Positions 8,155 through 16,417 of a stretch of 64,000 nt of DNA are shown here, piece by piece. Below the pieces are notes generated by a model. That model worked only from the letters and a program-made list of their open reading frames with translations, did no database searches and was not told the origin of the DNA. The DNA is from Mycobacterium sp. (GTDB taxonomy: Bacteria; Actinomycetota; Actinomycetes; Mycobacteriales; Mycobacteriaceae). The stretch is taken from assembly GCA_018882965.1 (NCBI GenBank), contig VEQY01000009.1, positions 18,866-82,865 of the forward strand, read 5' to 3'. Numbering within the stretch: position 1 is the first letter of the stretch; each line of letters begins with the position of its first letter. The translations under genes and the position numbers were made by a program.

Positions 8155-9145
8155 CCTTGACCAGCATCTTGCCGATGTTGACACCGGTGAACAGCCCGTT
8201 GAGCGCGGCCACGCACGATTCCAGACCCTCGAAGACCGTCGCGCGGTAGGTCAGCAGACCGTCCTGCTCCCAGCGGCGTAACGCAGCCGAGGCCTCGCCG
8301 AAGCGCTCCCACATGTCCAGCGCGTTGAATCCCCGCATAGACGCGGTTTTGGCCAGCAGGTTGACGTAGTTGGCCGGACCGGGGTGCTCGCCGGTCAGAT
8401 AGCTGGAGATGACTCCGCACAGGACCACCCGCGCGCCGCGAGCCAGCCGGCCCAGCACGGCATCGAGGATCGGGCCGCCGACGTTGTCGAAGTAGACGTC
8501 GACTCCTTTCGGGCACGTCTGCTTCAAGGCGGCCTGCAGACCCGGCTGTCGATAGTCGATGCAGTCGTCGAAACCGAAATCGTCGACGACCGCCCGGCAC
8601 TTGCGCTCTCCACCGGCGATCCCCACGACGCGGGCGCCGGCGATCTTGGCGATCTGCCCGGCGATCGAGCCCGTTGCGCCGGCCGCGGCCGACACCACCA
8701 CGGTCTCACCGGGACGCGGCGCACCGATGTCGGTCATCCCGAAATAGGCGGTGGCCCCGGTCGGTCCGTACACCGACATGATCTTGACCTGATCGGTCGA
8801 GCCGGGAATCGGTGTGCTGAACACGTCGTCGCGGATGATCGCGTACTCCTGAAAGCCCGTCAGCGTGGTGACGACATCCCCGATCCGGTAGGCGGAGCAG
8901 CGTGTCTCGACGACCTCGCCGATTCCAGCCGCCCGGATGACCTCGCCCAGTCCGACCGGGGGCAGGTAGCCCGGCTGATCGTTGAGCCAAGTCCGCACCG
9001 CGGCATCGAGTCCGACATAGGTGGTGCGCAGCAGCGCCTCGCCGTCGGCAGGGCGGGGAGCCGGTTCGCCGACGAGTTCGGTGTCCCCCGGCGCGACCAG
9101 TCCGACCGGTCGGCGACGCAGCACGATGCGGCGGTTGAGCAGCAC
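8129..9145 (-). CDS. NADP-dependent MDR-family oxidoreductase
   Basis: A 338-residue medium-chain reductase of the zinc-free leukotriene-B4-dehydrogenase/CurA type, which reduces C=C bonds of enones using NADPH. The cofactor site AAAGATGSIAGQIAKIAGARVVGIAGG gives the AxxGxxG motif, and YFDNVGG is typical of the subgroup. No structural zinc cysteines are seen. The start is GTG at 9145. The 3' end overlaps the xthA 3' end by 26 bases in convergent orientation, so both genes need this DNA to be read through. The substrate cannot be told from sequence. Not a gene I can match to the H37Rv neighbourhood, so it may be an insertion in this lineage. Confidence 0.85.
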   Translation of the reverse strand: MLLNRRIVLRRRPVGLVAPGDTELVGEPAPRPADGEALLRTTYVGLDAAVRTWLNDQPGYLPPVGLGEVIRAAGIGEVVETRCSAYRIGDVVTTLTGFQEYAIIRDDVFSTPIPGSTDQVKIMSVYGPTGATAYFGMTDIGAPRPGETVVVSAAAGATGSIAGQIAKIAGARVVGIAGGERKCRAVVDDFGFDDCIDYRQPGLQAALKQTCPKGVDVYFDNVGGPILDAVLGRLARGARVVLCGVISSYLTGEHPGPANYVNLLAKTASMRGFNALDMWERFGEASAALRRWEQDGLLTYRATVFEGLESCVAALNGLFTGVNIGKMLVKVSEPDQRR

Positions 9146-9228
9146 AACCGCGAAGGTACTCGACCTCGGTGACTGCTAGCGTTTCGAAGGTCAAACCGGT
9201 GCCGTCGACCGCCGGGTAGGGAGGGTTC

Positions 9229-10071
9229 GTGGAGTTTCTGCCGCTCGCACCGCCGGGGCAGACGCCACTTCGGGTGCTCACCATCGCCGGGTCGGACTCC
9301 GGTGGCGGTGCGGGCATCCAGGCCGACATGCGAACCTGCAGTCTGCTCGGCATGCACCCGCTGGTCGCCGTCACGGCAGTGACCATCCAGAATTCATTGG
9401 GCGTCAAGGGTTTCCACGAGATCCCGGCTGACGTGATCGCCGGACAGATCAGGGCCGTCGCTACCGATATCGGCATCCAGGCGGCCAAGACCGGTGTGCT
9501 GGCGTCGGCTGAGGTCATCGAGGCCGTCGCAGCGACCTGGCGTGAACTGACCCGGGTAGGAGTTCTGACGGGCGTGCCCCTGGTCCTCGATCCGGTGTGC
9601 GCGTCGATGAACGGCGATCCGCTGCTGGAGCCGTCGGCCCTGGCGACGCTGCGTTCGGAACTGTTCCCGCTGGCTGATCTGGTCACGCCCAATCTCGATG
9701 AGGTTCGGCTCCTGGTCGGTGTCGACGTCGTTGACTCCGCGACCCAGCGCGATGCCGCTCGCGCGCTGCAGGATCTGGGGCCGCGGTGGACGCTGGTCAA
9801 GGGTGGCCACCTGCGGACGGCTCCGGACAGCCCCGATCTGCTCTACGACGGCACGGTCTTCCACGAATTCAACGCACCCCGGGTGGACACCACCCACGAC
9901 CACGGCGCCGGTGACACGCTGGCCGCGGCCACCGCCTGCGCGCTGGCCCACGGCTATCCCATGCTCGACGCGGTCGCATTCGGCAAGGCCTGGGTCACCG
10001 AGTGCCTGCGCGCGGCCTATCCGCTCGGCGCGGGCCGTGGGCCCGTCTCCGCGCTGTTCCGCTTGCGGTGA
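9229..10071 (+). CDS. thiD: hydroxymethylpyrimidine/phosphomethylpyrimidine kinase
   Basis: A 280-residue ribokinase-fold enzyme that phosphorylates 4-amino-5-hydroxymethyl-2-methylpyrimidine twice on the way to thiamine pyrophosphate. Motifs: TIAGSDSGGGAGIQADM at the N-terminus, KTGVL, VLDPVCAS, TPNLDEV, and the anion-hole sequence HDHGAGDTLAAATA near the C-terminus with the catalytic Asp. GTG at 9229 follows a good ribosome-binding site (AGGGAGG). The stop overlaps the next gene by 4 bases. In H37Rv thiC lies next to thiD; here it does not, and thiE/O/S/G are also missing further along, which leaves thiD looking like a salvage enzyme at this locus. Confidence 0.92.
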   Translation: MEFLPLAPPGQTPLRVLTIAGSDSGGGAGIQADMRTCSLLGMHPLVAVTAVTIQNSLGVKGFHEIPADVIAGQIRAVATDIGIQAAKTGVLASAEVIEAVAATWRELTRVGVLTGVPLVLDPVCASMNGDPLLEPSALATLRSELFPLADLVTPNLDEVRLLVGVDVVDSATQRDAARALQDLGPRWTLVKGGHLRTAPDSPDLLYDGTVFHEFNAPRVDTTHDHGAGDTLAAATACALAHGYPMLDAVAFGKAWVTECLRAAYPLGAGRGPVSALFRLR

Positions 10072-10685
10072 ACCTCGAGGCGATCGGCGGCGTGGCGCAT
10101 GCGCCCGCGGGACACCCGGCGGGAGCGGTGCTGCTGACCCACGGCGCCGGCGGGAGCCGCGACTCCGCGCTGCTGGTCGGGGTGTGCGAAGAGTGGGCGG
10201 GTCGGGGCTGGCTGGCCATCCGCTACAACCTGCCCTTCCGGCGGCGGCGCCCGAAGGGCCCACCGTCGAGCCCGGCGACGGACCTTGCCGGGGTCGTGGA
10301 TGCCCTCGCGCTGGCGGCCGGAGCCGTCGATGGTCCGGTGATCGCCGGCGGGCACTCCTACGGGGGCCGGCTGACATCCATGGCGGTCGCCGCCGGCAGC
10401 GAGGTCTGCGCGCTGACACTGTTCTCCTATCCGCTGCACCCGCCCGGCAAGCCTGAACGCCAGCGCACGGAGCACTTCGGTTCGATCCGCGCACCCGCGG
10501 TTTTCATCCAGGGGACCTCCGACCCGTTCGGCACCCCGGCGGAGCTACGGACGGCGACCGCCCGGATTCCGGGTCCCGTCCACATCGTCGAAGTGCAAGG
10601 CGCACGACATGATTTAGCGACCCGCCTTCCCGCCGTCGCAACCCTGGCCGCCGACGCCGCGCTGCAACTCGGTGGGTCGAGCTAG
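10068..10685 (+). CDS. alpha/beta hydrolase, dienelactone-hydrolase-like (Rv0421c-type)
   Basis: A 205-residue alpha/beta hydrolase. The oxyanion region LLTHGAGGS, the nucleophile elbow GGHSYGG with Ser, the acid region FIQGTSDPFG and a C-terminal GARHDL with the catalytic His are all present, so it should be active. Substrate unknown. The GTG start at 10068 overlaps the thiD stop (GTGA), showing translational coupling; the length agrees with the 209 residues I recall for Rv0421c, which is also next to thiD. Confidence 0.85.
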   Translation: MNLEAIGGVAHAPAGHPAGAVLLTHGAGGSRDSALLVGVCEEWAGRGWLAIRYNLPFRRRRPKGPPSSPATDLAGVVDALALAAGAVDGPVIAGGHSYGGRLTSMAVAAGSEVCALTLFSYPLHPPGKPERQRTEHFGSIRAPAVFIQGTSDPFGTPAELRTATARIPGPVHIVEVQGARHDLATRLPAVATLAADAALQLGGSS

Positions 10686-10691
10686 CTCAGG

Positions 10692-10697
10692 TACGGT
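10692..10697 (+). promoter_or_regulatory. candidate -10 element of a leaderless promoter for the monooxygenase
   Basis: TACGGT ends exactly 6 bases before the ATG at 10704, which would put transcription start on the start codon. No ribosome-binding site precedes that ATG apart from the weak GGAGA. This TANNNT spacing recurs at other genes in this window. No clear -35 box was found. Confidence 0.4.
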
Positions 10698-10703
10698 CGG
10701 AGA

Positions 10704-12191
10704 ATGACCGGGCAGCGCTACGAGGCGATCATCGTCGGCGCGGGTTTCGGCGGTATCGGAGCCGCGGTGCAACTCAAGCGGCTGGGGATCGAGAACTTCG
10801 TGCTCCTCGACCGACTCGACGATCTGGGCGGGACATGGCACGTCAACCACTACCCCGGCCTGGCCTGTGACGTACCGACCACCACCTACTCGTACTTCTT
10901 CGAACCGAACCCGGACTGGTCCCGGCTCTTCTCCACCGGCGAAGAGATCAAGCGGTACGCCGACCATGTGGCGGACAAGTACGACGTCCGCCGCCACATC
11001 CGCTTCAACACCTCCGTGGAGGGCGCACGCTGGGATCCCGAAGCGGGACTGTGGCAGGTCGCCCTCGCCGATGGTGCCACCCTGAGCGCGCGGTTCCTGA
11101 TCACCGCCACCGGATTTCTATCCCAGCCGCACACGCCGGAGATCCCCGGTATCCACGGCTTCGAGGGCAGCGTCATCCATACCGCGGCGTGGGACGACGG
11201 CTATGACCCAGCCGGCCGGCGCATCGCTCTGATCGGCACCGGCGCGACCGCGGTCCAGCTGATCCCCGAGCTGGCCCGGACGGCGGGTGAATTGACCGTC
11301 TATCAGCGCACGCCGATCTTCGTCGTCCCCAAGCTCGACTTCGGCTATCCGCAGCGCGTCCGGCGGCTGTTCGCCCGAGTCCCGCTCGCTCAGCGTGCGG
11401 TTCGCGCGGTGACCGACACCATCTACGAGCTCTTCAACTTCGTCGTACTGCATCATCGCTCGACACTGTTCCGCCGGCTGAACATCGGTGCCGCCGACGC
11501 GTCCAAGCTGTACCGCTTCCTGGTGGTCCGTGATCCCGAACTGCGGCGCGAGCTGACCCCGCCCTACGACTTCGGCTGTAAGCGACCCACCTTCTCCAAC
11601 AGTTACTACCAGGCCTTCACCAAGCCGAACGTGCACCTGCAGACCAGCGGCATCGACCACATCGAGCCGCATGCCATCGTGGCCGCGGACGGCACCCGCA
11701 CAGAGATCGACACCTTGGTTCTGGCGACGGGTTTCGATCTGTGGGAGGCCAACATCCCAGCCATCGAGGTGATCGGTCGCGGCGGCCGCAACCTGGGGAA
11801 ATGGTGGCGGGAGAACAGATTTCAGGCCTACCAGGGAGTGTCCATCCCGCACTTCCCCAACTATTTCAGCCTGGCCAGCCCGTACGCCTTCATCGGGTTG
11901 AACTTCTTCAACGCCATGGAGTACCAGATGCGGATCATGGACCGGGTGCTCAGCGAGGCCAAGCGGCGTCACGCGACCACGTTCGAGGTGACCGAGGAGG
12001 CCAACGCGCGATTCCTCGACGAAATGACCGACCGCGTCGGCGATTCGGTATTCGCGCTGGGGCAGTGTGCCGCAGCGCGGTCGTACTATTTCAATCCGCA
12101 CGGCGAAGCCACCCTGCTGCGGCCGACGACCGCCAGGGCCGCGATTCGCCGAGCGGCAGAGTTCCCCTTGAGCGACTACCACTTCAGCTAG
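10704..12191 (+). CDS. flavin-containing monooxygenase, Baeyer-Villiger type
   Basis: A 495-residue class B flavoprotein monooxygenase that uses FAD and NADPH and O2 to oxygenate ketones, thioethers or amines. The FAD site VGAGFGGIGAA lies near the N-terminus; the second nucleotide site IGTGATAVQ binds NADPH; between them FEGSVIHTAAWDDG fits the Baeyer-Villiger fingerprint FxGxxxHxxxW(P/D). Mycobacteria carry many such enzymes (EthA, MymA and others), and the natural substrate of this one is unknown. A small membrane protein gene follows by 12 bases. The pair is not part of the H37Rv gene order here and is probably accessory. It resembles the MymA/Rv0892 group more than EthA, from memory only. 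Confidence 0.88.
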   Translation: MTGQRYEAIIVGAGFGGIGAAVQLKRLGIENFVLLDRLDDLGGTWHVNHYPGLACDVPTTTYSYFFEPNPDWSRLFSTGEEIKRYADHVADKYDVRRHIRFNTSVEGARWDPEAGLWQVALADGATLSARFLITATGFLSQPHTPEIPGIHGFEGSVIHTAAWDDGYDPAGRRIALIGTGATAVQLIPELARTAGELTVYQRTPIFVVPKLDFGYPQRVRRLFARVPLAQRAVRAVTDTIYELFNFVVLHHRSTLFRRLNIGAADASKLYRFLVVRDPELRRELTPPYDFGCKRPTFSNSYYQAFTKPNVHLQTSGIDHIEPHAIVAADGTRTEIDTLVLATGFDLWEANIPAIEVIGRGGRNLGKWWRENRFQAYQGVSIPHFPNYFSLASPYAFIGLNFFNAMEYQMRIMDRVLSEAKRRHATTFEVTEEANARFLDEMTDRVGDSVFALGQCAAARSYYFNPHGEATLLRPTTARAAIRRAAEFPLSDYHFS

Positions 12192-12203
12192 GAAAGGATC
12201 CCG

Positions 12204-12458
12204 ATGTCCCGGATCACAGCCGTGGGCGCGGTGCTGGCCGCAACCGGATTGGCGCACTTCGCCAAACCGGAGTTGTTCGAGCCGATCACCGCCCCGGTGT
12301 TCCCCACCAAAACCCGCCAGCACATCTACCTCAACGGAGGCATCGAGACCGCGTTGGGCGTTGGACTGGCCGTGCCGCGAACCCGCAAGCTGGCGGTGGC
12401 CGGTGCCCTGGGCTACATCGGCTATCTGGCGGTCAGCGCCGTACGCAGCAGGGGTTAG
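12204..12458 (+). CDS. small membrane protein, DoxX-like, function unknown
   Basis: An 84-residue protein with two or three hydrophobic segments: ITAVGAVLAATGLAHF at the N-terminus and a pair around ETALGVGLAV and AVAGALGYIGYLAV. The sequence HFAKPELFEPITAPVFP after the first helix is typical of small DoxX-like membrane proteins of actinobacteria. A clear ribosome-binding site (AGGAAAGGA) precedes the ATG. It is 12 bases downstream of the monooxygenase gene and probably co-expressed with it. It converges with the SulP gene with 6 bases between the stops. Function is not known; an anchoring or electron-transfer role with the monooxygenase would be speculation. Confidence 0.72.
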   Translation: MSRITAVGAVLAATGLAHFAKPELFEPITAPVFPTKTRQHIYLNGGIETALGVGLAVPRTRKLAVAGALGYIGYLAVSAVRSRG

Positions 12459-12464
12459 GCAGTA

Positions 12465-14174
12465 CTAGGAGCCGGCGGCCGGAGGGTCCTGCTGCCACTT
12501 CCGGTAGGCCTCGACCGCGGTGGGCAGCGTCATGAAAATCTTGTCCTCGCCGATCCGGTCCAACATTCCCGTATCCGAAAGCGCTTTGCGTAGCGGCAGT
12601 TTCACCCGGGCCATACCGAAGACGATCCCTCGCCGGCTCAGACTCCGCCGAAGCTGCTCGAGGGCGTCGAGCGCGGTGAGATCGACATCGCTGTTGGCCT
12701 CGGCGTTGAGGATGAACCAGACCACCGGGTCGGGGTTGTGGTCCACGGCTGCGAGAGCGTGAGAGTAGAAATCTTCGGCGTTGGCGAAGAAGAGCGGTGC
12801 GTCATAGCGGTACACCAGCAACCCGGGCACTAGATGAGCGCCCGGGTAATCACCGATGTCGTGCATTCCCGGCACCCCGGGGACGAAACCGAGAACGCTG
12901 CCGTGCGGTCGCGCCACCCGCCGCAGCAGATCCAGAATCGACAGGCCCACGGCGGCGAGCACACCGCCGAGCACACCGAGGGCGAGCACACCCAGGGTCG
13001 TCAGCATCGCCAGGATCAGTTCGCTGCGCCGGAACCCGGCCAGCCGCCGGTACTCGCCGCCGTCGATGAGCCGCAGGGCGGCGTAGACCACCAGCGCACC
13101 CAGAGCCGCGGAGGGGAAGGTCGACAGCAGCCCGTGGGCGGTCAGCAGGATCACCAGCAGACACCCGAGCGCGATCACGGAGTACAGCTGGGTGCGGGCA
13201 CCGACCAGCACGCCCAGAGCGGTCCGGCTGGCACTGGAGCTGACCGGAAACCCCTGGCTGAGTCCGGCGCCGAGATTGCACAGCCCCAGCGCCCTCAGTT
13301 CGGCGTTGGGGTCGACGGTCTCCCCGTGCCGGGCGGCGAAGATCCGCGCCGTCAGCACCGTGTCGGAGAACGCCACGATCGCCACCCCGACCGCGGCGGC
13401 AGCCAGCGCATCGAGGTCCCGCAGTGGCACACCGGTGAGCCCCGGCACGGGCAGCCCGCCGGGAACCTGGCCGATCACCTCCACGCCGAATCGGTTCAGC
13501 GAGAACAGTGCCACCACCGCGGAGGCGACCAACACGACGATGAGCGGGCCGGGCGCACGCGGAACCAGCCGCGCCATCAGGATCAGTGCCAGGAGCACCG
13601 CGGCGGAGAACGCCAGAGTCGGCAGATGCACGCGGGGCAGCGCCGCGACGAGAGACTCCACCTGCTCGAAGAACCCGTCGCCGGAGACCGGTACCCCGGT
13701 GAGCTTGCCCAGCTGGCCGCCGATCATGATCAGGGCCACCCCGCTCATGAAGCCGATGAGCACCGGGCGGGACAGCAGGTCGGCCAGGAACCCCAGCCGC
13801 AGCAGGCCGCCGGCGAAGCAGAATACTCCGACCAGCACGGCGAGCATTGCCGCCATCGCCGCGTAGCGGCCAGGGTCGCCGGCGGCCAGCGGTGCCAGTG
13901 CCGTCGCCGTCATCAGCGCCATCGTCGCCTCCGGGCCGGCCGAGAGGTGCCGCGAGGTACCCGTGACCGCGTAGACCGCCAGCGGCAGCAGCGCCGCCCA
14001 CAGCCCGGCCACCGGAGGCAGACCCGCCACGGTGGCGTACGCCATCGCCTGCGGCACCAGATACGCGGCCACCGTGAGGCCGGCGAACACGTCGCCGCTC
14101 AGCCACCAGCTCCGATAACCGCGGAACTGCGCCAGGCCGGGGACCAGCGCCGCCCAGTCGACGCGCGCGGTCAC
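12465..14174 (-). CDS. SulP-family anion transporter with STAS domain
   Basis: A 569-residue secondary transporter, with 12-14 predicted membrane segments in the first 420 residues and a C-terminal cytoplasmic STAS domain from about residue 450 (VWFILNAEANSDVDLTALDAL is its core). The SulP signature is visible as AAYLVPQAMAYATVAGLPPVAGLWAA near the N-terminus. Members carry sulfate, bicarbonate, chloride or dicarboxylates; the substrate cannot be decided here. The GTG at 14174 was taken as start because it gives the typical N-terminus and overlaps the lpqL stop by 4 bases (GTGA); upstream sequence in this frame is Arg/Pro-rich shadow of lpqL. This gene is not next to lpqL in H37Rv as I recall it. 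Confidence 0.9.
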   Translation of the reverse strand: MTARVDWAALVPGLAQFRGYRSWWLSGDVFAGLTVAAYLVPQAMAYATVAGLPPVAGLWAALLPLAVYAVTGTSRHLSAGPEATMALMTATALAPLAAGDPGRYAAMAAMLAVLVGVFCFAGGLLRLGFLADLLSRPVLIGFMSGVALIMIGGQLGKLTGVPVSGDGFFEQVESLVAALPRVHLPTLAFSAAVLLALILMARLVPRAPGPLIVVLVASAVVALFSLNRFGVEVIGQVPGGLPVPGLTGVPLRDLDALAAAAVGVAIVAFSDTVLTARIFAARHGETVDPNAELRALGLCNLGAGLSQGFPVSSSASRTALGVLVGARTQLYSVIALGCLLVILLTAHGLLSTFPSAALGALVVYAALRLIDGGEYRRLAGFRRSELILAMLTTLGVLALGVLGGVLAAVGLSILDLLRRVARPHGSVLGFVPGVPGMHDIGDYPGAHLVPGLLVYRYDAPLFFANAEDFYSHALAAVDHNPDPVVWFILNAEANSDVDLTALDALEQLRRSLSRRGIVFGMARVKLPLRKALSDTGMLDRIGEDKIFMTLPTAVEAYRKWQQDPPAAGS

Positions 14175-15724
14175 GGTTCGGCGATGAGGTGGCGCGTGCG
14201 GTCCGCACGCAGCGGGATTCCGTTGCGCCCGTCCAGGCTCTGCGCGTAGACCCCGACGGCGAAGGCGACCCCGCCTCCGTTGATGCCCAGGGCGGCTTGG
14301 TCCACGTTGTCCAGGCGGTCTTCGGCGGTGTGGTAGTTCGGGTCGTAGGGGGCGCCGGCGGTTCCGCCCCACAGTTCGGCCTGACCCTCGGTCTTGTCCG
14401 CCTCGGCCCCGGTGAACAGCCCGCCCGCGGGGATGCCGGCTTGGGTGAAGGGGTCGTAATCCGAGCGGCCGTCGAAGGAGGTGTCCTCGGCCGTGATCCC
14501 CGCAGCCTTCAGGTAGCCGACGAAGGTGCGTTCGACACCCGGCGATCCCTCCGGCACCCGCGGCGGGCTCTCGCCGGGTTCCAGGGCGGTGGACTGGTCC
14601 CCGTCATAGGTGAAATACCCCGGGTTGGGCGAACCGATCATGTCGAAGTTGAGGTAGAGCGCGATGTCCCTGAGCTGTTCGACGTTCAATGTCTCGAGGT
14701 ACTTGCGCGATCCGACGATGCCGATTTCCTCGGCTCCCCACAGCGCGAAGCGAACAGCGTGCTTGACCGCGGGCGCACTGCCGAGTTGCACGGCGGTCTC
14801 GAGCACCGCGGCCACCCCCGAACCGTTGTCATTGATGCCCGGGCCGTCGGGCACGCTGTCCAGATGGGCGCCGACCATGACCACGTCGGCCCCCGACCCG
14901 GTCGTGGTCTGGGCGACCACGTTGCGGGTCGTCATCGTCACAACACGGGCATCGAGCACGACGGTCGCCGGGCCCGGTTCGGCGCGCAGTCGGGCGCCCT
15001 GCGCCTTGCTCACGCTGATCACCGGGATGCCCGCGGCGGCATCCTCACCGAGGGTGCCGCCCATCTTCTCCTCGTCGACGTTGTTGGCCACCACCAGCGC
15101 CACCGCGCCGAGCTTGGCGACGACGTCCTGCTTCTGCGCGAAGGGGCAGATGCCGCGGTCGACGAGCACCACCGCGCCCGCGACCGGCAGGCCGTCGTAG
15201 TCGGCGGTCGCGCAGCCGGGCGAGTCGTCGGCGGGGGCGGCCACCAGCGGCCCGCTGACACCGCCGGCCGGGGTGCCGCCGCTGTACTGCAGCGCGTCGG
15301 CCTCGATCACAGCTCCGCCGACGGTCAGCGCCGGCTTCTCCGACTCGAAGACCCGGATCTCGAACTCCGGGGTCGCGACGTCGAACCCCGCGGCGCGCAG
15401 CGTGTCGACGACGTAGTCGACGCTGGCGTCGTACCCGGGGGTGCCGACCGCGCGGGTGCCGTCGTGGGCGTCGGCGATGTCCTGCAGTGCGGCCAGATGG
15501 CCGACCATCGCCTCGGTGGTCACCCGCGCGCGCAAGCCCTCGGCGAACTTGGCCGCGTCGACGTCCTGCACGACGAGGTTCTCCGGAACAGCCCGGGGCT
15601 CGGCCGTCCGGGCGCACCCGGCTGCCGCACCCCCGGCCGCGAAGACCAACAGGGCGATCGCGGCGATCGCGGCGATCGGGCCGATCGCAGGCCTGCCGTG
15701 AAATCCACGTCTCATCGCCTTCAC
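14171..15724 (-). CDS. lpqL: LpqL-type lipoprotein aminopeptidase (M28 with PA domain)
   Basis: A 517-residue exported zinc aminopeptidase. The signal peptide ends in a lipobox AAAGC at about residue 36. A protease-associated (PA) domain occupies about residues 150-260, with DYDGLPVAGAVVLVDRG and CPFAQK. The M28 catalytic domain follows, with zinc ligands in GAHLDSVPDGPGINDNGSG, WGAEEIG and YHTAEDRLDNVD. It removes N-terminal residues from peptides at the cell surface. The stop overlaps the SulP start by 4 bases. It lies only 34 bases from mutT3; in H37Rv the thiE-thiO-thiS-thiG genes fill this space. Confidence 0.9.
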   Translation of the reverse strand: MKAMRRGFHGRPAIGPIAAIAAIALLVFAAGGAAAGCARTAEPRAVPENLVVQDVDAAKFAEGLRARVTTEAMVGHLAALQDIADAHDGTRAVGTPGYDASVDYVVDTLRAAGFDVATPEFEIRVFESEKPALTVGGAVIEADALQYSGGTPAGGVSGPLVAAPADDSPGCATADYDGLPVAGAVVLVDRGICPFAQKQDVVAKLGAVALVVANNVDEEKMGGTLGEDAAAGIPVISVSKAQGARLRAEPGPATVVLDARVVTMTTRNVVAQTTTGSGADVVMVGAHLDSVPDGPGINDNGSGVAAVLETAVQLGSAPAVKHAVRFALWGAEEIGIVGSRKYLETLNVEQLRDIALYLNFDMIGSPNPGYFTYDGDQSTALEPGESPPRVPEGSPGVERTFVGYLKAAGITAEDTSFDGRSDYDPFTQAGIPAGGLFTGAEADKTEGQAELWGGTAGAPYDPNYHTAEDRLDNVDQAALGINGGGVAFAVGVYAQSLDGRNGIPLRADRTRHLIAEP

Positions 15725-15758
15725 GTTAGCCGCTCGGCCGCAGGCCGCGGCCCGGTGA

Positions 15759-16343
15759 TCAGGCGCCGGGGGTGCACCAGGCGAAGGCCCGCCCGGCGAT
15801 CACGACGGTGTGCGGCAACCGGCAGTCGTGGGGAGGAGCGGGGTGCTTGGCCCGAAGCAGCTCCCAACTTTGCGCGAATGCCGGGTGCAGGGGAAGGTCG
15901 GCCACCGCATGTTCGGGTACCCACCGCAGTTCGGCACTCTCCCGGTTCGCCACGGTCCGGAGCAACTCGCCGGCGTCGGCCACCACCGTGGTGTAGCTCC
16001 AGTAGGCCCCGCCCGGGCCGGTGACCTCGGCGGTGACGATGCTGCCGCGCACCACGATCTGGTCGGCGGTCAGACCGGCCTCCTCGTAGGCCTCCCGCAC
16101 GGCGGCGTGCTCGGGCTGTTCGTGGCTGTCCCGGGCGCCACCGGGCAGACCCCACGTCCCGCCCTGATGGCTCCACAGGGCGCGGTGCTGAAGCAGCACA
16201 GCGGGCGTACCGTCGTGCCACGGGGCCCTCAGCAGCAGACCTGCAGCTCCGTGCCGACCCCAGTGGTGGCTGCCCCGGTCGGAGATCACCCACCCGTCGC
16301 CGTCGCCGCGCACGGGCTTCAGGATAGGCGCGCCCACGACCAT
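15759..16343 (-). CDS. mutT3: NUDIX hydrolase, MutT3-type
   Basis: A 194-residue NUDIX pyrophosphohydrolase that in mycobacteria is assigned to sanitising oxidised nucleotides such as 8-oxo-dGTP. The NUDIX box GGARDSHEQPEHAAVREAYEEAGL matches Gx5Ex7REUxEExGU and carries the metal-binding glutamates. WSHQGGTWGLPGGARDSHE is identical in character to the H37Rv protein I recall. The ATG at 16343 was preferred to one at 16436 because it places VRGDGDGWV about ten residues from the N-terminus as in H37Rv and leaves a divergent promoter region before glnX. Confidence 0.87.
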   Translation of the reverse strand: MVVGAPILKPVRGDGDGWVISDRGSHHWGRHGAAGLLLRAPWHDGTPAVLLQHRALWSHQGGTWGLPGGARDSHEQPEHAAVREAYEEAGLTADQIVVRGSIVTAEVTGPGGAYWSYTTVVADAGELLRTVANRESAELRWVPEHAVADLPLHPAFAQSWELLRAKHPAPPHDCRLPHTVVIAGRAFAWCTPGA

Positions 16344-16358
16344 CGGCCCGGCTGCTCT

Positions 16359-16407
16359 TAGAATTCGCTTATCGGCGACTACGCTGGCCTGTGCGAAGGG
16401 AGTGAGG
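16359..16407 (+). promoter_or_regulatory. promoter and ribosome-binding site of the glnX-glnH-pknG operon
   Basis: A good -10 hexamer TAGAAT lies at 16359-16364 in the gap between mutT3 and glnX. A purine-rich ribosome-binding stretch GAAGGGAGTGAGG at 16395-16407 precedes the GTG start at 16418. No convincing -35 sequence was seen. The 5' leader would be about 47 bases. Confidence 0.45.
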
Positions 16408-16417
16408 TCGGCACAAG

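Noticed and set aside
15735-15747. CGGCC-GCA-GGCCG hairpin after mutT3 as terminator
   Set aside because: Only 5 bp, in very GC-rich sequence, with no further support. Such matches are expected by chance here.
14189-16024. Open frame of about 610 codons opposite lpqL and mutT3
   Set aside because: Its sequence is Arg/Gly/Val-rich without motifs, and lpqL shows a complete M28 site on the other strand.
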